A DNA stretch of 64,000 nt, taken from NCBI GenBank assembly GCA_958298945.1, contig CATQJD010000001.1, positions 1,281,773-1,345,772 of the forward strand. Direction: 5' to 3'. A model generated the notes under the pieces. That model was not told the origin of the DNA. It was given only the letters and a program-made list of their open reading frames with translations, and made no database searches. Below are positions 44,026 through 56,950 of the stretch, piece by piece; position 1 is the stretch's first letter; each line of letters starts with the position of its first letter. The stretch is from Atherix ibis (lineage: Eukaryota; Arthropoda; Insecta; Diptera; Athericidae). The position numbers were made by a program, and so were the translations under genes.

Positions 44026-45333
44026 ATGATGTTGATGATGATTTTTCATGGAAGGAGGTGGAATTCAGAGAAAATTAACAGCAATTACATGATGAAGGAT
44101 GAAAAAGTAAAATGGAAAAACAAGGATACAAGGATCAACATTGGATATAAGAAATTAATAATAGGTGATGGTGTATGGGAATGGAATGAGATACGAAAAG
44201 TTATTTCGACGCGACGAAAACCTGCAGTAATAAGAATAAGTAATGCGATCTATGTATGATAATATGGAATGTTGCAGGCGTTCGCAATAAGACCCAGTAC
44301 TTTTGGAGTTATATATTGAAGTTTCACAAAATATGCATGGATGAAACATGGTTAGAAGAGAAGGATGTCAGAAAAATAAGTACGAGTGCCATATTAAGGA
44401 AGCAACCAGTGAGAACGCTAAAGAGGGTATAACTATTGGCGTAATAAGACTAAACATAAATGAGGTAAAGGAAAATGTGCATATGATCAAGATCAACATT
44501 AAAATGGAAGAGTGGCAAATAATAAATTAATACCTAAATAGGAACAAAAAGGAAAACCAGGACTCAATAGGCAAATGAAATGATGAAGAGGTTGAAAAAA
44601 GAACAGTCTTGGTTGGCGACTTTAATGTAAGGACACGACGAATGAATGTTGATGATAAAGAGATAAACTTCTTAAAAAAGTGTTAAAAGGAAATTTGGTA
44701 TATGAATAATGACCGGAGAAATATTTATTGATAAAAAAGGAGCATATACATTAATCGGAAACAAAAAAATAGTGTTAGATAATGCGATTGCAAAATGTGA
44801 AATATAAGAGGAAATAAAAGAGATAATGATAGAAAACGAAATTAGATCTACCACCTACCTATGAGAATTGGATACGAAGAAGAAAGAACTATCAAGAGAT
44901 AATAGATTGGAATGACCTAAAACATGGAGTGAAGGGAGCCGTGGTCGTAACCATGATCAAAATAAGTCTGCGTAAATAAAACGAGAATTGGTGGAACTAT
45001 GAATGTTGGGAAAAGAGAGAATAGATGGTAATTAAGCAATGGGAATGGAGGAGAGATATCGGTAAAGAAAAAGAGTATAAAATAAAGGAGTATAATGATA
45101 AAGTGATAAAAGAAATAAATGAAGCAAATAAAGTAAATCAATTTTGGAAAGCTGTAAAAAGAAAAACTGAAAATAAAAGAATGAAGATAGCAGAGATTAA
45201 TAAGAAGTTATTGATGGAGCATATTAAATAGTTCAGACAAGTTTCACATAACACACTAGGCAGAAAAAGCAGACGTATAAGAGACCAGTGGAAGGGAAAT
45301 AGCGACAGCAACAAAAAATGTAGGAATGCAAAC
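44026..45333 (+). pseudogene. array LINE ORF2 relic, unit 2 (cut short)
   Basis: Same endonuclease pieces as in unit 1, including the segment missing from unit 1 (GDGVWEWNEIRKVIS). The reading ends at the RT N terminus (..KNVGMQ) where the unit is cut at 45333 and joined to a fold-back junction. Confidence 0.7.
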
Positions 45334-45480
45334 CAAATTTTGTTGCAATTAATTGTATTTAATTGGTTAATTAGGACAAAAATTGTAAATTAAATACAAT
45401 TAATTGCAACAAAAACAAATTTTGTTGCAATTAATTGTATTTAATTGGTTAATTAGGACAAAAATTGTAAATTTTCGACA
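45334..45480. repeat. templated fold-back junction between units 2 and 3
   Basis: After gtaggaatgcaaac the sequence enters caaattttgttgcaattaat.. (45334-45388, normal unit sequence). It then switches to an inverted copy, taaatacaattaattgcaac with aaaa (45389-45413), and then restarts the same unit sequence at 45414 and continues normally. A 55-base block is thus present twice with an inverted copy of part of it between. ~0.9 kb of the unit-2 end and ~150 bp of the unit-3 start are lost here. Confidence 0.9.
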
Positions 45481-48458
45481 GTATTTGCAGATAAATTTTC
45501 AGTTTCAATCGGAATTGTGTTATTACTATTAGAAACAAAGTCTAATTCGAAGATAATATCGTTTGTCATTGTTGACCGCCGTCGAAATTGTGTTCTTGCC
45601 ACGAAAATGCCAAAAACGCGATTTATACTAACACCGATGTCGAATACATGGGTAAAAAAAGTAACAATTTTATGAGTGGAAATTCGCAAACTCCTTATAA
45701 AAATAATAAGAGTACCGATAACATAGAAATAGTTTTCTTTTATATTTAAGATAAGTTTCACTATTTTAGGAATATTAAATATGTACAAGATGTAATTAAA
45801 TTTCATTTAGCTATTATAGAAATGAAAGTATTACTTAAACCTAATATTTCTATTGTAAATTTTTCTAAAGTATGAATACAATACTTTTAAGTTAGATATT
45901 TGTAGTGTACACGTGGTGGACCTAAATATAGTCTGATAATTTGTATGCGGATATTCCTATTTTTAAGAAAAACTGCAATTGTAAAGGCAAAATATTTTAT
46001 TTGTCTGAACATTCTTACTTAAATCAAGTTTTTACCAACTATCTAACAACAATAAAAAATTGATTCTTTTTCCAAATGTGCTTTTTCATAACCATATAAT
46101 GTATTTGTCATAACAAAATGCACTTGAAAAATATTATTCAAAACAAATTATATTTTTTGAAAAATTATTAATTAATAAAAAAAAGGGAAAATCATTATAT
46201 TACTCATTATTGAGAACCAATTTTTACAACATTAATTTTTTTCAAAAGAAAAGCATAAGTAATTATATATTTTATTTATTTTTATATTTAATATTTGAAA
46301 GACATTGAATAATTTTTTTATAGTCTTTTATTATGCTAGCGAAGCAAAGTCAATTATGTTAATTATAGGATTATTTCAGATTATTTTACACGTAATACGC
46401 ATTTACACTCACGATAACTTAATACGTCTTTGAAATATTTCTTTATCTAATTCAATTCCTTTACATTTTGTAATGAAACATTATATTAAAAATAAATAAG
46501 CCTGTAGAAAATTGCTACTAACGTCCTCCTCAATAATGTTTTTCTATAACGTAAAATAAAAATATCAATACGAATCCATTCAACATTTTATATTTTTGAG
46601 CATAGTATTAACTAATAGGCAGTACTAGAATTAATATACATCTTATTATACCAAATATCAATACATTTTATAAGGTTTTAAAAATTGACAAAACAAGATA
46701 GAAAGTACGATTTCTTCAAATAAAATTATTAAGTTTTATTGGAAGAACTTTTAGTTCAGGATACTATTATTTTAATACAATATAATGTTCTGCAATACTT
46801 TAATGTCCCAGTACACTAATCATTCATAGCTATTTTACCATGGAAATTACCATTACCTTTTCATCTACTTCCCAGTAACGTAATATGAATTAAGAGATTT
46901 TCTTTTTGTAAAACAAAAACTTATATTGTAATTTATATGAAGTCAGATATTTCTTGCTTATTGTATTAGAAGAATCATTTATAGTTGCATTAGTTTTTGC
47001 TAATTTATATCATTCGATAACTGTTGTTAGTTAAACTAATTTCTAAGGTAAGAAAATGAATGTACATATATTATTCCAATGTAATTTTTCAAAAATTCTT
47101 TCTGATATCATAAGAATATTTTTATATTTGTTTACAGCGATAATGTATGTTAAATAAAACTGATATAAACACATAGAAAATTTAGAGAGAAATTGAAACA
47201 AAATTTTTTATATCTACACATTTATTTTAATAATATAATATTAATCCAAACTCTTCTTTTAAAAGCCAGTTTAATAAATATCTACATGCGTACGAATATG
47301 TATGCATTTCATGTCGTACGTTCACATAAATTACCTTAAATCATTTTTCCGTCTTATTCATAATTATCTCTAAAATAGCACCACTATTATAAAATAAACG
47401 TATAATTACAAAATAATTTTGTCATGATTTATAAATTGATAAACCGGACTTTAAAAAACACTGAAATTGGAACAAAAATATTAAAAGGTCATTTGACTAG
47501 TGATTGCACTCACGCCTTGAAAAATGAGCCGACAGTTAGATGAAAAAATAATTTTTTAAAAGAAAATGTTATACGCTTGACATATTTCATAACAGATATA
47601 TTTTCGGTTTTATTATAATAACAGTTAATTGATTGAAAATTTTTCGCGTCTTCCTAAAATTTCGATAATAGAGTATTCCAACACTAAAAAATTCTGTTGC
47701 CAATTTTACTTTCATTAACTTTTAAAAAGATATTTTATTTTTCCCACTCCTTTTTCACCAGAATGTAAAAAAATCTTAGGACCGTAAATAGAACACAACT
47801 TTATTTTACCTCAACGAACTGGTACACACTAAGCTGACATGAACATGTTAAGAAAATTTTTTGGCACTCTACCTCAACAATACGAGAATGTTATTATATA
47901 AATAGCTGCTGGGATTACCAACCCCTAGAAGCAATCAAAAGCTGACTGTTACATACTACTACAAACTTAAGAGTATACTGATTAAAGGTAGCAACACAAT
48001 TCCGACGACAACTACAAATGATGGCTCAAATTTAGTGTAAAAATAAGCAATATTTCCGTCTCAACGAGCAGGAAGACATTAAACTGACATCAAAATTTTA
48101 TGATAGGAATACAATTTTGTTCCACATGCAAACTCAACTGCTAATATCGTCAAAATTTACACATTCAGGCCGAATTAACCAATTAAATATAATTGCAATA
48201 AAATTTATTATCTATTATTATATAAAACTGAAACATACATTTCGTGATAAAAATAATAAATATATATACATATCAGCAATATTATAATAACAATGAAGTG
48301 TTATTAAAATGAAAATATTGTAATCCATAATAAAATGGTAAGTAAACTACCGATATTGGATATCATGAAATCAAAAATATACTCTATAGAAAAAAAATAA
48401 ACCTGAATACGAATGATTTCATAAAGATGACAAATCAGGGTCTGAATGATGCTGAAAA

Positions 48459-48947
48459 ATGGGTCAGAAGAATGTGGAAGGTATAAAAGAGGAAATTAAT
48501 GAAAAATTAAAAGAATTGATGAAGATGAGAGAGAATGTGGGTATAAACATGAAAATAATTAAGCAAGAATGTAAGGACATAATTTTGAATGAGAACTATC
48601 AAATTGAGAAGAAAATTAATAAGCAAATAGAAAAAATTGTAGAAATGCAGAGGAAGAAAATCAAAATATGGCAAAAACTCACAGAGGAAAAAGAAAAATT
48701 TAACCAGGAGAAATCTCAAAGAGATGGAAATATTAGAAATGTCGAGATGATAGTAGAAGGAAATAGAATAATCATCTCAGGTGTGGATAAAGATTTATCT
48801 ACGAATGATAGAATTGAGGAACGGTTAAGAGTAAACTTGAAAGTGAAGATTTGGAAAATAAAAGATTATATGAGAGGAGACAAACTTGAATCGGTAAATG
48901 GTAAGATTAAGTTTATCATAAATAAAAATAAATTGAAAGGAAGATGA
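48459..48947 (+). CDS. array LINE ORF1, unit 3
   Basis: Same protein as unit 1 with two visible changes: EGINEK to EEINEK near residue 11 and CKDMIL to CKDIIL near residue 40. Confidence 0.55.
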   Translation: MGQKNVEGIKEEINEKLKELMKMRENVGINMKIIKQECKDIILNENYQIEKKINKQIEKIVEMQRKKIKIWQKLTEEKEKFNQEKSQRDGNIRNVEMIVEGNRIIISGVDKDLSTNDRIEERLRVNLKVKIWKIKDYMRGDKLESVNGKIKFIINKNKLKGR

Positions 48948-48948
48948 A

Positions 48949-50590
48949 ATGATGTTGATGATGATTTTTCATGGAAGGAGGTGGAATTCAGAGAAAATTA
49001 ACAGCAATTACATGATGAAGGATGAAAAAGTAAAATGGAAAAACAAGGATACAAGGATCAACATTGGATATAAGAAATTAATAATAGGTGATGGTGTATG
49101 GGAATGGAATGAGATACGAAAAGTTATTTCGACGCGACGAAAACCTGCAGTAATAAGAATAAGTAATGCGATCTATGTATGATAATATGGAATGTTGCAG
49201 GCGTTCGCAATAAGACCCAGTACTTTTGGAGTTATATATTGAAGTTTCACAAAATATGCATGGATGAAACATGGTTAGAAGAGAAGGATGTCAGAAAAAT
49301 AAGTACGAGTGCCATATTAAGGAAGCAACCAGTGAGAACGCTAAAGAGGGTATAACTATTGGCGTAATAAGACTAAACATAAATGAGGTAAAGGAAAATG
49401 TGCATATGATCAAGATCAACATTAAAATGGAAGAGTGGCAAATAATAAATTAATACCTAAATAGGAACAAAAAGGAAAACCAGGACTCAATAGGCAAATG
49501 AAATGATGAAGAGGTTGAAAAAAGAACAGTCTTGGTTGGCGACTTTAATGTAAGGACACGACGAATGAATGTTGATGATAAAGAGATAAACTTCTTAAAA
49601 AAGTGTTAAAAGGAAATTTGGTATATGAATAATGACCGGAGAAATATTTATTGATAAAAAAGGAGCATATACAATTAATCGGAAACAAAAAAATAGTGTT
49701 AGATAATGCGATTGCAAAATGTGAAATATAAGAGGAAATAAAAGAGATAATGATAGAAAACGAAATTAGATCTACCAACTACCTATGAGAATTGGATACG
49801 AAGAAGAAAGAACTATCAAGAGATAATAGATTGGAATGACCTAAAACATGGAGTGAAGGGAGCCGTGGTCGTAACCATGATCAAAATAAGTCTGCGTAAA
49901 TAAAACGAGAATTGGTGGAACTATGAATGTTGGGAAAAGAGAGAATAGATGGTAATTAAGCAATGGGAATGGAGGAGAGATATCGGTAAAGAAAAAGAGT
50001 ATAAAATAAAGGAGTATAATGATAAAGTGATAAAAGAAATAAATGAAGCAAATAAAGTAAATCAATTTTGTAAAGCTGTAAAAAGAAAAACTGAAAATAA
50101 AAGAATGAAGATAGCAGAGATTAATAAGAAGTTATTGATGGAGCATATTAAATAGTTCAGACAAGTTTCACATAACACACTAGGCAGAAAAAGCAGACGT
50201 ATAAGAGACCAGTGGAAGGGAAATAGCGACAGCAATAAAAAATGTAGGAATGCAAAAAGTTCCTGGGTTAGACAAAATGATGAGCCAAGCATGGAGATAT
50301 GGAAACAAGGAGACAATGAAGTAACTCCATAAAATAATTAAACAGACAAAGAGAATGAACAAGCTATCGGATGAGTGAAAAAACGGAGTCATTGTATCCA
50401 TATTCAAAAAATTTAAAAAGCAGTCAACAACTATTGACGAATAACCCTAATGAACACGGAATTCACAATATATTCGGGAGTGTCGCAGGCAGAAATTTGT
50501 AGATGAATTGGAAGAAAACCGAATACTGCATGAAACGCAGGTAGGATTTGGAGGTGGAAGAAATACCATAGTGGCGAAAAACAGTCGAAG
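48949..50590 (+). pseudogene. array LINE ORF2 relic, unit 3
   Basis: Full-length counterpart of the unit 1 relic, from GDGVWEWNE.. through WNVAGVRNK, GDFNVRTRR and the RT N-terminal pieces to ETQVGFGGGRNT (~50540-50570). A one-base insertion near 49673 (acaattaatc) shifts a frame that is open in units 1, 2 and 4. Confidence 0.72.
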
Positions 50591-53500
50591 TCTTGTATAT
50601 TGCCTTAAGACTATGAAGGTGTTAAAATTTTGACAATGGCAACCGTATGCAATTTTCAGTGCAGGTCAGAATTGTGTTATAAATAAAGCAGTGCATTAAT
50701 CAACAATTTGGTTACAACGTTCTTCTAATTCACATTATGGGCTATTGTCACTTTGCTAAGTAATAGAGTAATTATACCTTTATCAATTATAATTTATAAT
50801 GTCAAAAATTAGACCCAGTGCGAAGGCAAGGATAGCAAGGGACACATTCGCGCAAGAGACAAGAAATGTCATCAGATCAGTTTATTACCGAACACCTGAA
50901 ATGTGTTGCAGTACTGCAACGACAACGACAAAATTATGATAGGAACGCAATTCCGACTGAAACTGAATACAATAAGACCTCTGGAAATTTTAAAACCTTC
51001 ATAATCTGAAGGGAATGCACGCACTCAGCCTATTTTATTCCTGAAATCAATCTTGTTTTAATTTTAGCTGTAGTCTGTGTACTCCCATACACTTCAGTGT
51101 TTTATTATGTGGCAGGATTAGTGTTTGACAGTTAAAATTGAAATAGAAGTAAGGTAGTGAATAACATTTCTTGTAGTTACATTAAAATATTGAATGAAAC
51201 ATTATTTATAAAAAACAAATTTTGTTGCAATTAATTGTATTTAATTGGTTAATTAGGACAAAAATTGTATATTTTCGACAGTATTTGCAGATAAATTTTC
51301 AGTTTCAATCGGAATTGTGTTATTACTATTAGAAACAAAGTCTAATTCGAAGATAATATCGTTTGCCATTGTTGACCGCCGTCGAAATTGTGTTCTTGCC
51401 ACGAAAATGCCAAAAACGCGATTTATACTAACACCGATGTCGAATACATGGGTAAAAAAAGTAACAATTTTATGAGTGGAAATTCGCAAACTCCTTATAA
51501 AAATAATAAGAGTACCGATAACATAGAAATAGTTTTCTTTTATATTTAAGATAAGTTTCACTATTTTAGGAATATTAAATATGTACAAGATGTAATTAAA
51601 TTTCATTTAGCTATTATAGAAATGAAAGTATTACTTAAACCTAATATTTCTATTGTAAATTTTTCTAAAAGTATGAATACAATACTTTTAAGTTAGATAT
51701 TTGTAGTGTACACGTGGTGGACCTAAATATAGTCTGATAATTTGTATGCGGATATTCCTATTTTTAAGAAAAACTGCAATTGTAAAGGCCAAATATTTTA
51801 TTTGTCTGAACATTCTTACTTAAATCAAGTTTTTACCAACTATCTAACAACAATAAAAAATTGATTCTTTTTCCAAATGTGCTTTTTCATAACCATATAA
51901 TGTATTTGTCATAACAAAATGCACTTGAAAAATATTATTCAAAACAAATTATATTTTTTGAAAAATTATTAATTAATAAAAAAAAGGGAAAATCATTATA
52001 TTACTCATTATTGAGAACCAATTTTTACAACATTAATTTTTTTCAAAAGAAAAGCATAAGTAATTATATATTTTATTTATTTTTATATTTAATATTTGAA
52101 AGACATTGAATAATTTTTTTGTAGTCTTTTATTATGCTAGCGAAGCAAAGTCAATTATGTTAATTATAGGATTATTTCAGATTATTTTACACGTAATACG
52201 CATTTACACTCACGATAACTTAACACGTCTGTGAAATATTTCTTTATCTAATTCAATTCCTTTACATTTTGTAATGAAACATTATATTAAAAATAAATAA
52301 TCCTGTAGAATATTGCTACTAACGTCCTCCTCAATAATGTTTTTCTATAACGTAAAATAAAAATATCAATACGAATCCATTCAACATTTTATATTTTTGA
52401 GCATAGTATTAACTAATAGGCAGTACTAGAATTAATATACATCTTATCATACCAAATATCAATACATTTTATAAGGTTTTAAAAATTGACAAAACAAGAT
52501 AGAAAGTACGATTTCTTCAAATAAAATTATTAAGTTTTATTGGAAGAACTTTTAGTTCAGGATACTATTATTTTAATACAATATAATGTTCTGCAATACT
52601 TTAATGTCCCAGTACACTAATCATTCATAGCTATTTTACCATGGAAATTACCATTACATTTTCATCTACTTCCCAGTAACGTAATATGAATTAAGAGATT
52701 TTCTTTTTGTAAAACAAAAACTTATATTGTAATTTATATGAAGTCAGATATTTCTTGCTTATTGTATTAGAAGAATCATTTATAGTTGCATTAGTTTTTG
52801 CTAATTTATATCATTCGATAACTGTTGTTAGTTAAACTAATTTCTAAGGTAAGAAAATGAATGTACATATATTATTCAAATGTAATTTTTCAAAAATTCT
52901 TTCTGATATCATAAGAATATTTTTATATTTGTTTACAGCGATAATGTATGTTAAATAAAACTGATATAAACACATAGAAAATTTAGAGAGAAATTGAAAC
53001 AAAATTTTTTATATCTACACATTTATTTTAATAATATAATATTAATCCAAACTCTTCTTTTAAAAGCCAGTTTAATAAATATCTACATGCGTACGAATAT
53101 GTATGCATTTCATGTCGTACGTTCACATAAATTACCTTAAATCATTTTTCCGTCTTATTCATAATTATCTCTAAAATAGCACCACTATTATAAAATAAAC
53201 GTATAATTACAAAATAATTTTGTCATGATTTATAAATTGATAAACCGGACTTTAAAAAACACTGAAATTGGAACAAAAATATTAAAAGGTCATTTGACTA
53301 GTGATTGCACTCACGCCTTGAAAAATGAGCCGACAGTTAGTTGAAAAAATAATTTTTTAAAAGAAAATGTTATACGCTTGACATATTTCATAACAGATAT
53401 ATTTTCGGTTTTATTATAATAACAGTTAATTGGTTGAAAATTTTTCGCGTCTTCCTAAAATTTCGATAATAGAGTATTCCAACACTAAAAAATTCTGTTG

Positions 53501-54260
53501 CCAATTTTACTTTCATTAACTTTTAAAAAGATATTTTATTTTTCCCACTCCTTTTTCACCAGAATGTAAAAAAAATCTTAGGACCGTAAATAGAACACAA
53601 CTTTATTTTACCTCAACGAACTGGTACACACTAAGCTGACATGAACATGTTAAGAAAATTTTTTGGCACTCTACCTCAACAATACGAGAATGTTATTATA
53701 TAAATAGCTGCTGGGATTACCAACCCCTAGAAGCAATCAAAAGCTGACTGTTACATACTACTACAAACTTAAGAGTATACTGATTAAAGGTAGCAACACA
53801 ATTCCGACGACAACTACAAATGATGGCTCAAATTTAGTGTAAAAATAAGCAATATTTCCGTCTCAACGAGCAGGAAGACATTAAACTGACATCAAAATTT
53901 TATGATAGGAATACAATTTTGTTCCACATGCAAACTCAACTGCTAATATCGTCAAAATTTACACATTCAGGCCGAATTAACCAATTAAATATAATTGCAA
54001 TAAAATTTATTATCTATTATTATATAAAACTGAAACATACATTTCGTGATAAAAATAATAAATATATATACATATCAGCAATATTATAATAACAATGAAG
54101 TGTTATTAAAATGAAAATATTGTAATCCATAATAAAATGGTAAGTAAACTACCGATATTGGATATCATGAAATCAAAAATATACTCTATAGAAAAAAAAT
54201 AAACCTGAATACGAATGATTTCATAAAGATGACAAATCAGGGTCTGAATGATGCTGAAAA

Positions 54261-54749
54261 ATGGGTCAGAAGAATGTGGAAGGTATAAAAGAGGGAATTA
54301 ATGAAAAATTAAAAGAATTGATGAAGATGAGAGAGAATGTGGGTATAAACATGAAAATAATTAAGCAAGAATGTAAGGACATGATTTTGAATGAGAACTA
54401 TCAAATTGAGAAGAAAATTAATAAGCAAATAGAAAAAATTGTAGAAATGCAGAGGAAGAAAATCAAAATATGGCAAAAACTCACAGAGGAAAAAGAAAAA
54501 TTTAACCAGGAGAAATCTCAAAGAGATGGAAATATTAGAAATGTCGAGATGATAGTAGAAGGAAATAGAATAATCATCTCAGGTGTAGATAAAGATTTAT
54601 CTACGAATGATAGAATTGAGGAACGGTTAAGAGTAAACTTGAAAGTGAAGATTTGGAAAATAAAAGATTATATGAGAGGAGACAAACTTGAATCGGTAAA
54701 CGGTAAGATTAAGTTTATCATAAATAAAAATAAATTGAAAGGAAGATGA
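54261..54749 (+). CDS. array LINE ORF1, unit 4
   Basis: The protein reads the same as in unit 1 over its 162 residues. Confidence 0.55.
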   Translation: MGQKNVEGIKEGINEKLKELMKMRENVGINMKIIKQECKDMILNENYQIEKKINKQIEKIVEMQRKKIKIWQKLTEEKEKFNQEKSQRDGNIRNVEMIVEGNRIIISGVDKDLSTNDRIEERLRVNLKVKIWKIKDYMRGDKLESVNGKIKFIINKNKLKGR

Positions 54750-54750
54750 A

Positions 54751-55640
54751 ATGATGTTGATGATGATTTTTCATGGAAGGAGGTGGAATTCAGAGAAAAT
54801 TAACACCAATTACATGATGAAGGATGAAAAAGTAAAATGGAAAAACAAGGATACAAGGATCAACATTGGATATAAGAAATTAATAATAGGTGATGGTGTA
54901 TGGGAATGGAATGAGATACGAAAAGTTATTTCGACGCGACGAAAACCTGCAGTAATAAGAATAAGTAATGCGATCTATGTATGATAATATGGAATGTTGC
55001 AGGCGTTCGCAATAAGACCCAGTACTTTTGGAGTTATATATTGAAGTTTCACAAAATATGCATGGATGAAACATGGTTAGAAGAGAAGGATGTCAGAAAA
55101 ATAAGTACGAGTGCCATATTAAGGAAGCAACCAGTGAGAACGCTAAAGAGGGTATAACTATTGGCGTAATAAGACTAAACATAAATGAGGTACAGGAAAA
55201 TGTGCATATGATCAAGATCAACATTAAAATGGAAGAGTGGCAAATAATAAATTAATACCTAAATAGGAACAAAAAGGAAAACCAGGACTCAATAGGCAAA
55301 TGAAATGATGAAGAGGTTGAAAAAAGAACAGTCTTGGTTGGCGACTTTAATGTAAGGACACGACGAATGAATGTTGATGATAAAGAGATAAACTTCTTAA
55401 AAAAGTGTTAAAAGGAAATTTGGTATATGAATAATGACCGGAGAAATATTTATTGATAAAAAAGGAGCATATACATTAATCGGAAACAAAAAAATAGTGT
55501 TAGATAATGCGATTGCAAAATGTGAAATATAAGAGGAAATAAAAGAGATAATGATAGAAAACGAAATTAGATCTACCACCTACCTATGAGAATTGGATAC
55601 GAAGAAGACAAAGCGAATGAACAAGCTATCGGATGATAGT
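54751..55640 (+). pseudogene. array LINE ORF2 relic, unit 4 (truncated)
   Basis: Endonuclease pieces as in the other units. After ..gatacgaagaaga at ~55607 the sequence jumps ~540 bp forward in the unit (caaagcgaatgaacaagcta), then leaves the array at about 55637 and enters the COX2-derived fragment. Confidence 0.7.
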
Positions 55641-55644
55641 TCTC

Positions 55645-55812
55645 TTCTCTCTTCGACTACTTTATATACTAGATGAAATTAATGAACCAATTATTACTTT
55701 AAAAACCATTGGTCATCAATGATATTGAAGCTACGAATATTCAGACTTCTTAAATATTGAATTTGATTCATATATAATTCCTTCAAATGAATTACCAATT
55801 AATGGATTCCGA
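55645..55812 (+). pseudogene. COX2: nuclear mitochondrial insertion: COX2 fragment
   Basis: With the mitochondrial code the frame from 55648 reads SLRLLYMLDEINEPIITLKT then [20 protein letters not shown] and SYMIPSNELPINGFR. Both TGA=Trp codons of HQWYW and the ATA=Met codon are kept, and there is no frameshift across 55 codons, so the copy is young. COX2 is the copper-A subunit of cytochrome c oxidase; this segment is just after the second membrane helix and includes the aromatic tract (WYW) of the electron-entry region. It lies exactly between the end of the tandem array and an inverted repeat in a Gypsy relic, as expected of filler DNA at a repaired break. Confidence 0.93.
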
Positions 55813-55877
55813 TGAATCCTGCTTCGCTGTACGTAAGTGAATGAAAAGATCATTTACGTTCAGCGAAGTAGGATTCA
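55813..55877. repeat. inverted repeat at the COX2 junction, 24-bp arms
   Basis: The left arm (55813-55836, tgaatcctgcttcgctgtac..) and right arm (55854-55877) are complementary with two mismatches and a 17-base spacer. The right arm belongs to the Gypsy relic that follows on the minus strand. The inverted left arm directly abuts the mitochondrial fragment. Confidence 0.8.
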
Positions 55878-56420
55878 TATGTCGATCTTTATGTTGTTTT
55901 TGACTAAATTTTTCGTTTATAAATCGTTCTTTCGCTATCACTAATGCTCTCTGTAGCTTAAGTTGTAATTCTTTGACAAAGTAATCTTTATTGTGTAGTA
56001 TCATTGGTTCAAATTTTGATATTACTGATAGGATCGATGTAGTTTTTCCAAATAATAGTTCAAAAGTGGTATATTTTGTTTCAGTGTGGGAAGTGGTGTT
56101 AAAAGCAAAAACGTATTATGTTATCCACTCATTCCAATTGTCGTCTTTTGTGAACGACAATAAATATTTATTTATTGTTCTGCGATTTCTCTCTATAGAA
56201 CCCATGGTTTCATGGTGGTATGACATTATGTATTTAATATTTAGTATTTTGCACAGATTACTGAAAAATGAATTATTAAATTCTGTACTTTTGGCTGTTT
56301 TGAATTTTCTAAGGGATTAATTAGTACGTTGATATATACTTCTCTGCTGTTGTATAAGCTCTTTATCTATAGGAACTACTTTAACGTATTTGCGAACTAA
56401 CGAAAGAAACAATTCATGCC
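55854..56420 (-). pseudogene. Gypsy integrase fragment (minus strand)
   Basis: Minus-strand frames read KYVKVVPIDKELIQQQ, KTAKSTEFNNSFFSNLCKIL, then YHHETMGSIERNRRTINKYL, LSFTKDDNWNEWITYYVFAF, NTTSHTETKYTTFELLFGKT and ELQLKLQRALVIAKERFINE. This is the C-terminal half of a retroviral-type integrase core, with the catalytic Glu in GSIERN, and the start of its C-terminal domain. It is closely related to the + strand element at 61490-62330. The copy is cut at the COX2 junction and its RT and protease are missing. Confidence 0.82.
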
Positions 56421-56950
56421 ATGTTTTCATTTATACAGAAGACACCAGAGGACTGAAAATGAAAAAGGATAGAAAATAAAGGATAAAGTCAAATTAGTTT
56501 AAAATTTTATTATAATCCTTAAAAATAAAGATTTGACTAGTCAATTATAGGACTGGGATCAAGTAGAGAGGTTTTGAGGGAAGAGTCTAGATGTTGATTG
56601 ACTGCTTCCTGGCCATGCCCAAACCATCATTGGTACTTCGTTGGTCTATCTGATGTTATGAAGTACCTTTTTTTACCAACAACAATCTGGCTGAGTCCAT
56701 AGATGAGGATACGATCTGTAATAAACTTAGAATGAAGGCGTAAACGTAATGTTCATATTAATATTTCGTAATTGCTACATGTATCTGTTTACTTGTAAAT
56801 GGTTTTCCTAAAAATAAATGGCAATGATCTTGAAGGTAAAAATTACATTTACGAGATATTTTTATTTTTATAAAAATTATATTGTTCGACTAAATTTAAA
56901 AGATAGTGAAAATTTGTTTCAATAAGTATGTGTGTGTTTCAAGAGTGTAA
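56421..56950. other. AT-rich spacer, probably decayed Gypsy interior
   Basis: Between the integrase relic and the poly-T end of the R1-like fragment. No domain recognised; by position it should derive from the minus-strand Gypsy element or from insertions into it. Confidence 0.35.

Larger units (their letters stand above)
34560..55640 (+). repeat. tandem array of four ~5.8-kb LINE-containing units
   Basis: The same sequence recurs in the same orientation. ORF1 starts at 37766, 43536, 48459 and 54261, giving steps of 5770, 4923 and 5802. Units are approximately 34560-40334, 40335-45333 (missing ~0.9 kb at its end), 45414-51055 and 51056-55640 (truncated, with a ~0.54-kb internal deletion at ~55607). 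Each unit has a motif-bearing end (~360 bp), ~2.7 kb of noncoding AT-rich DNA, a degenerate LINE (~2.2 kb) and a ~480-bp motif-bearing tail. Units differ by a few point changes per kb, except the first ~0.7 kb of unit 1, which is clearly more diverged. It is a young composite macrosatellite built on transposon sequence. Confidence 0.92.

Noticed and set aside
34560..55640. A CRISPR array or bacterial system in the tandem repeats
   Set aside because: Units are 5.8 kb with LINE coding remains in an insect-type sequence; no short repeats with unique spacers exist.
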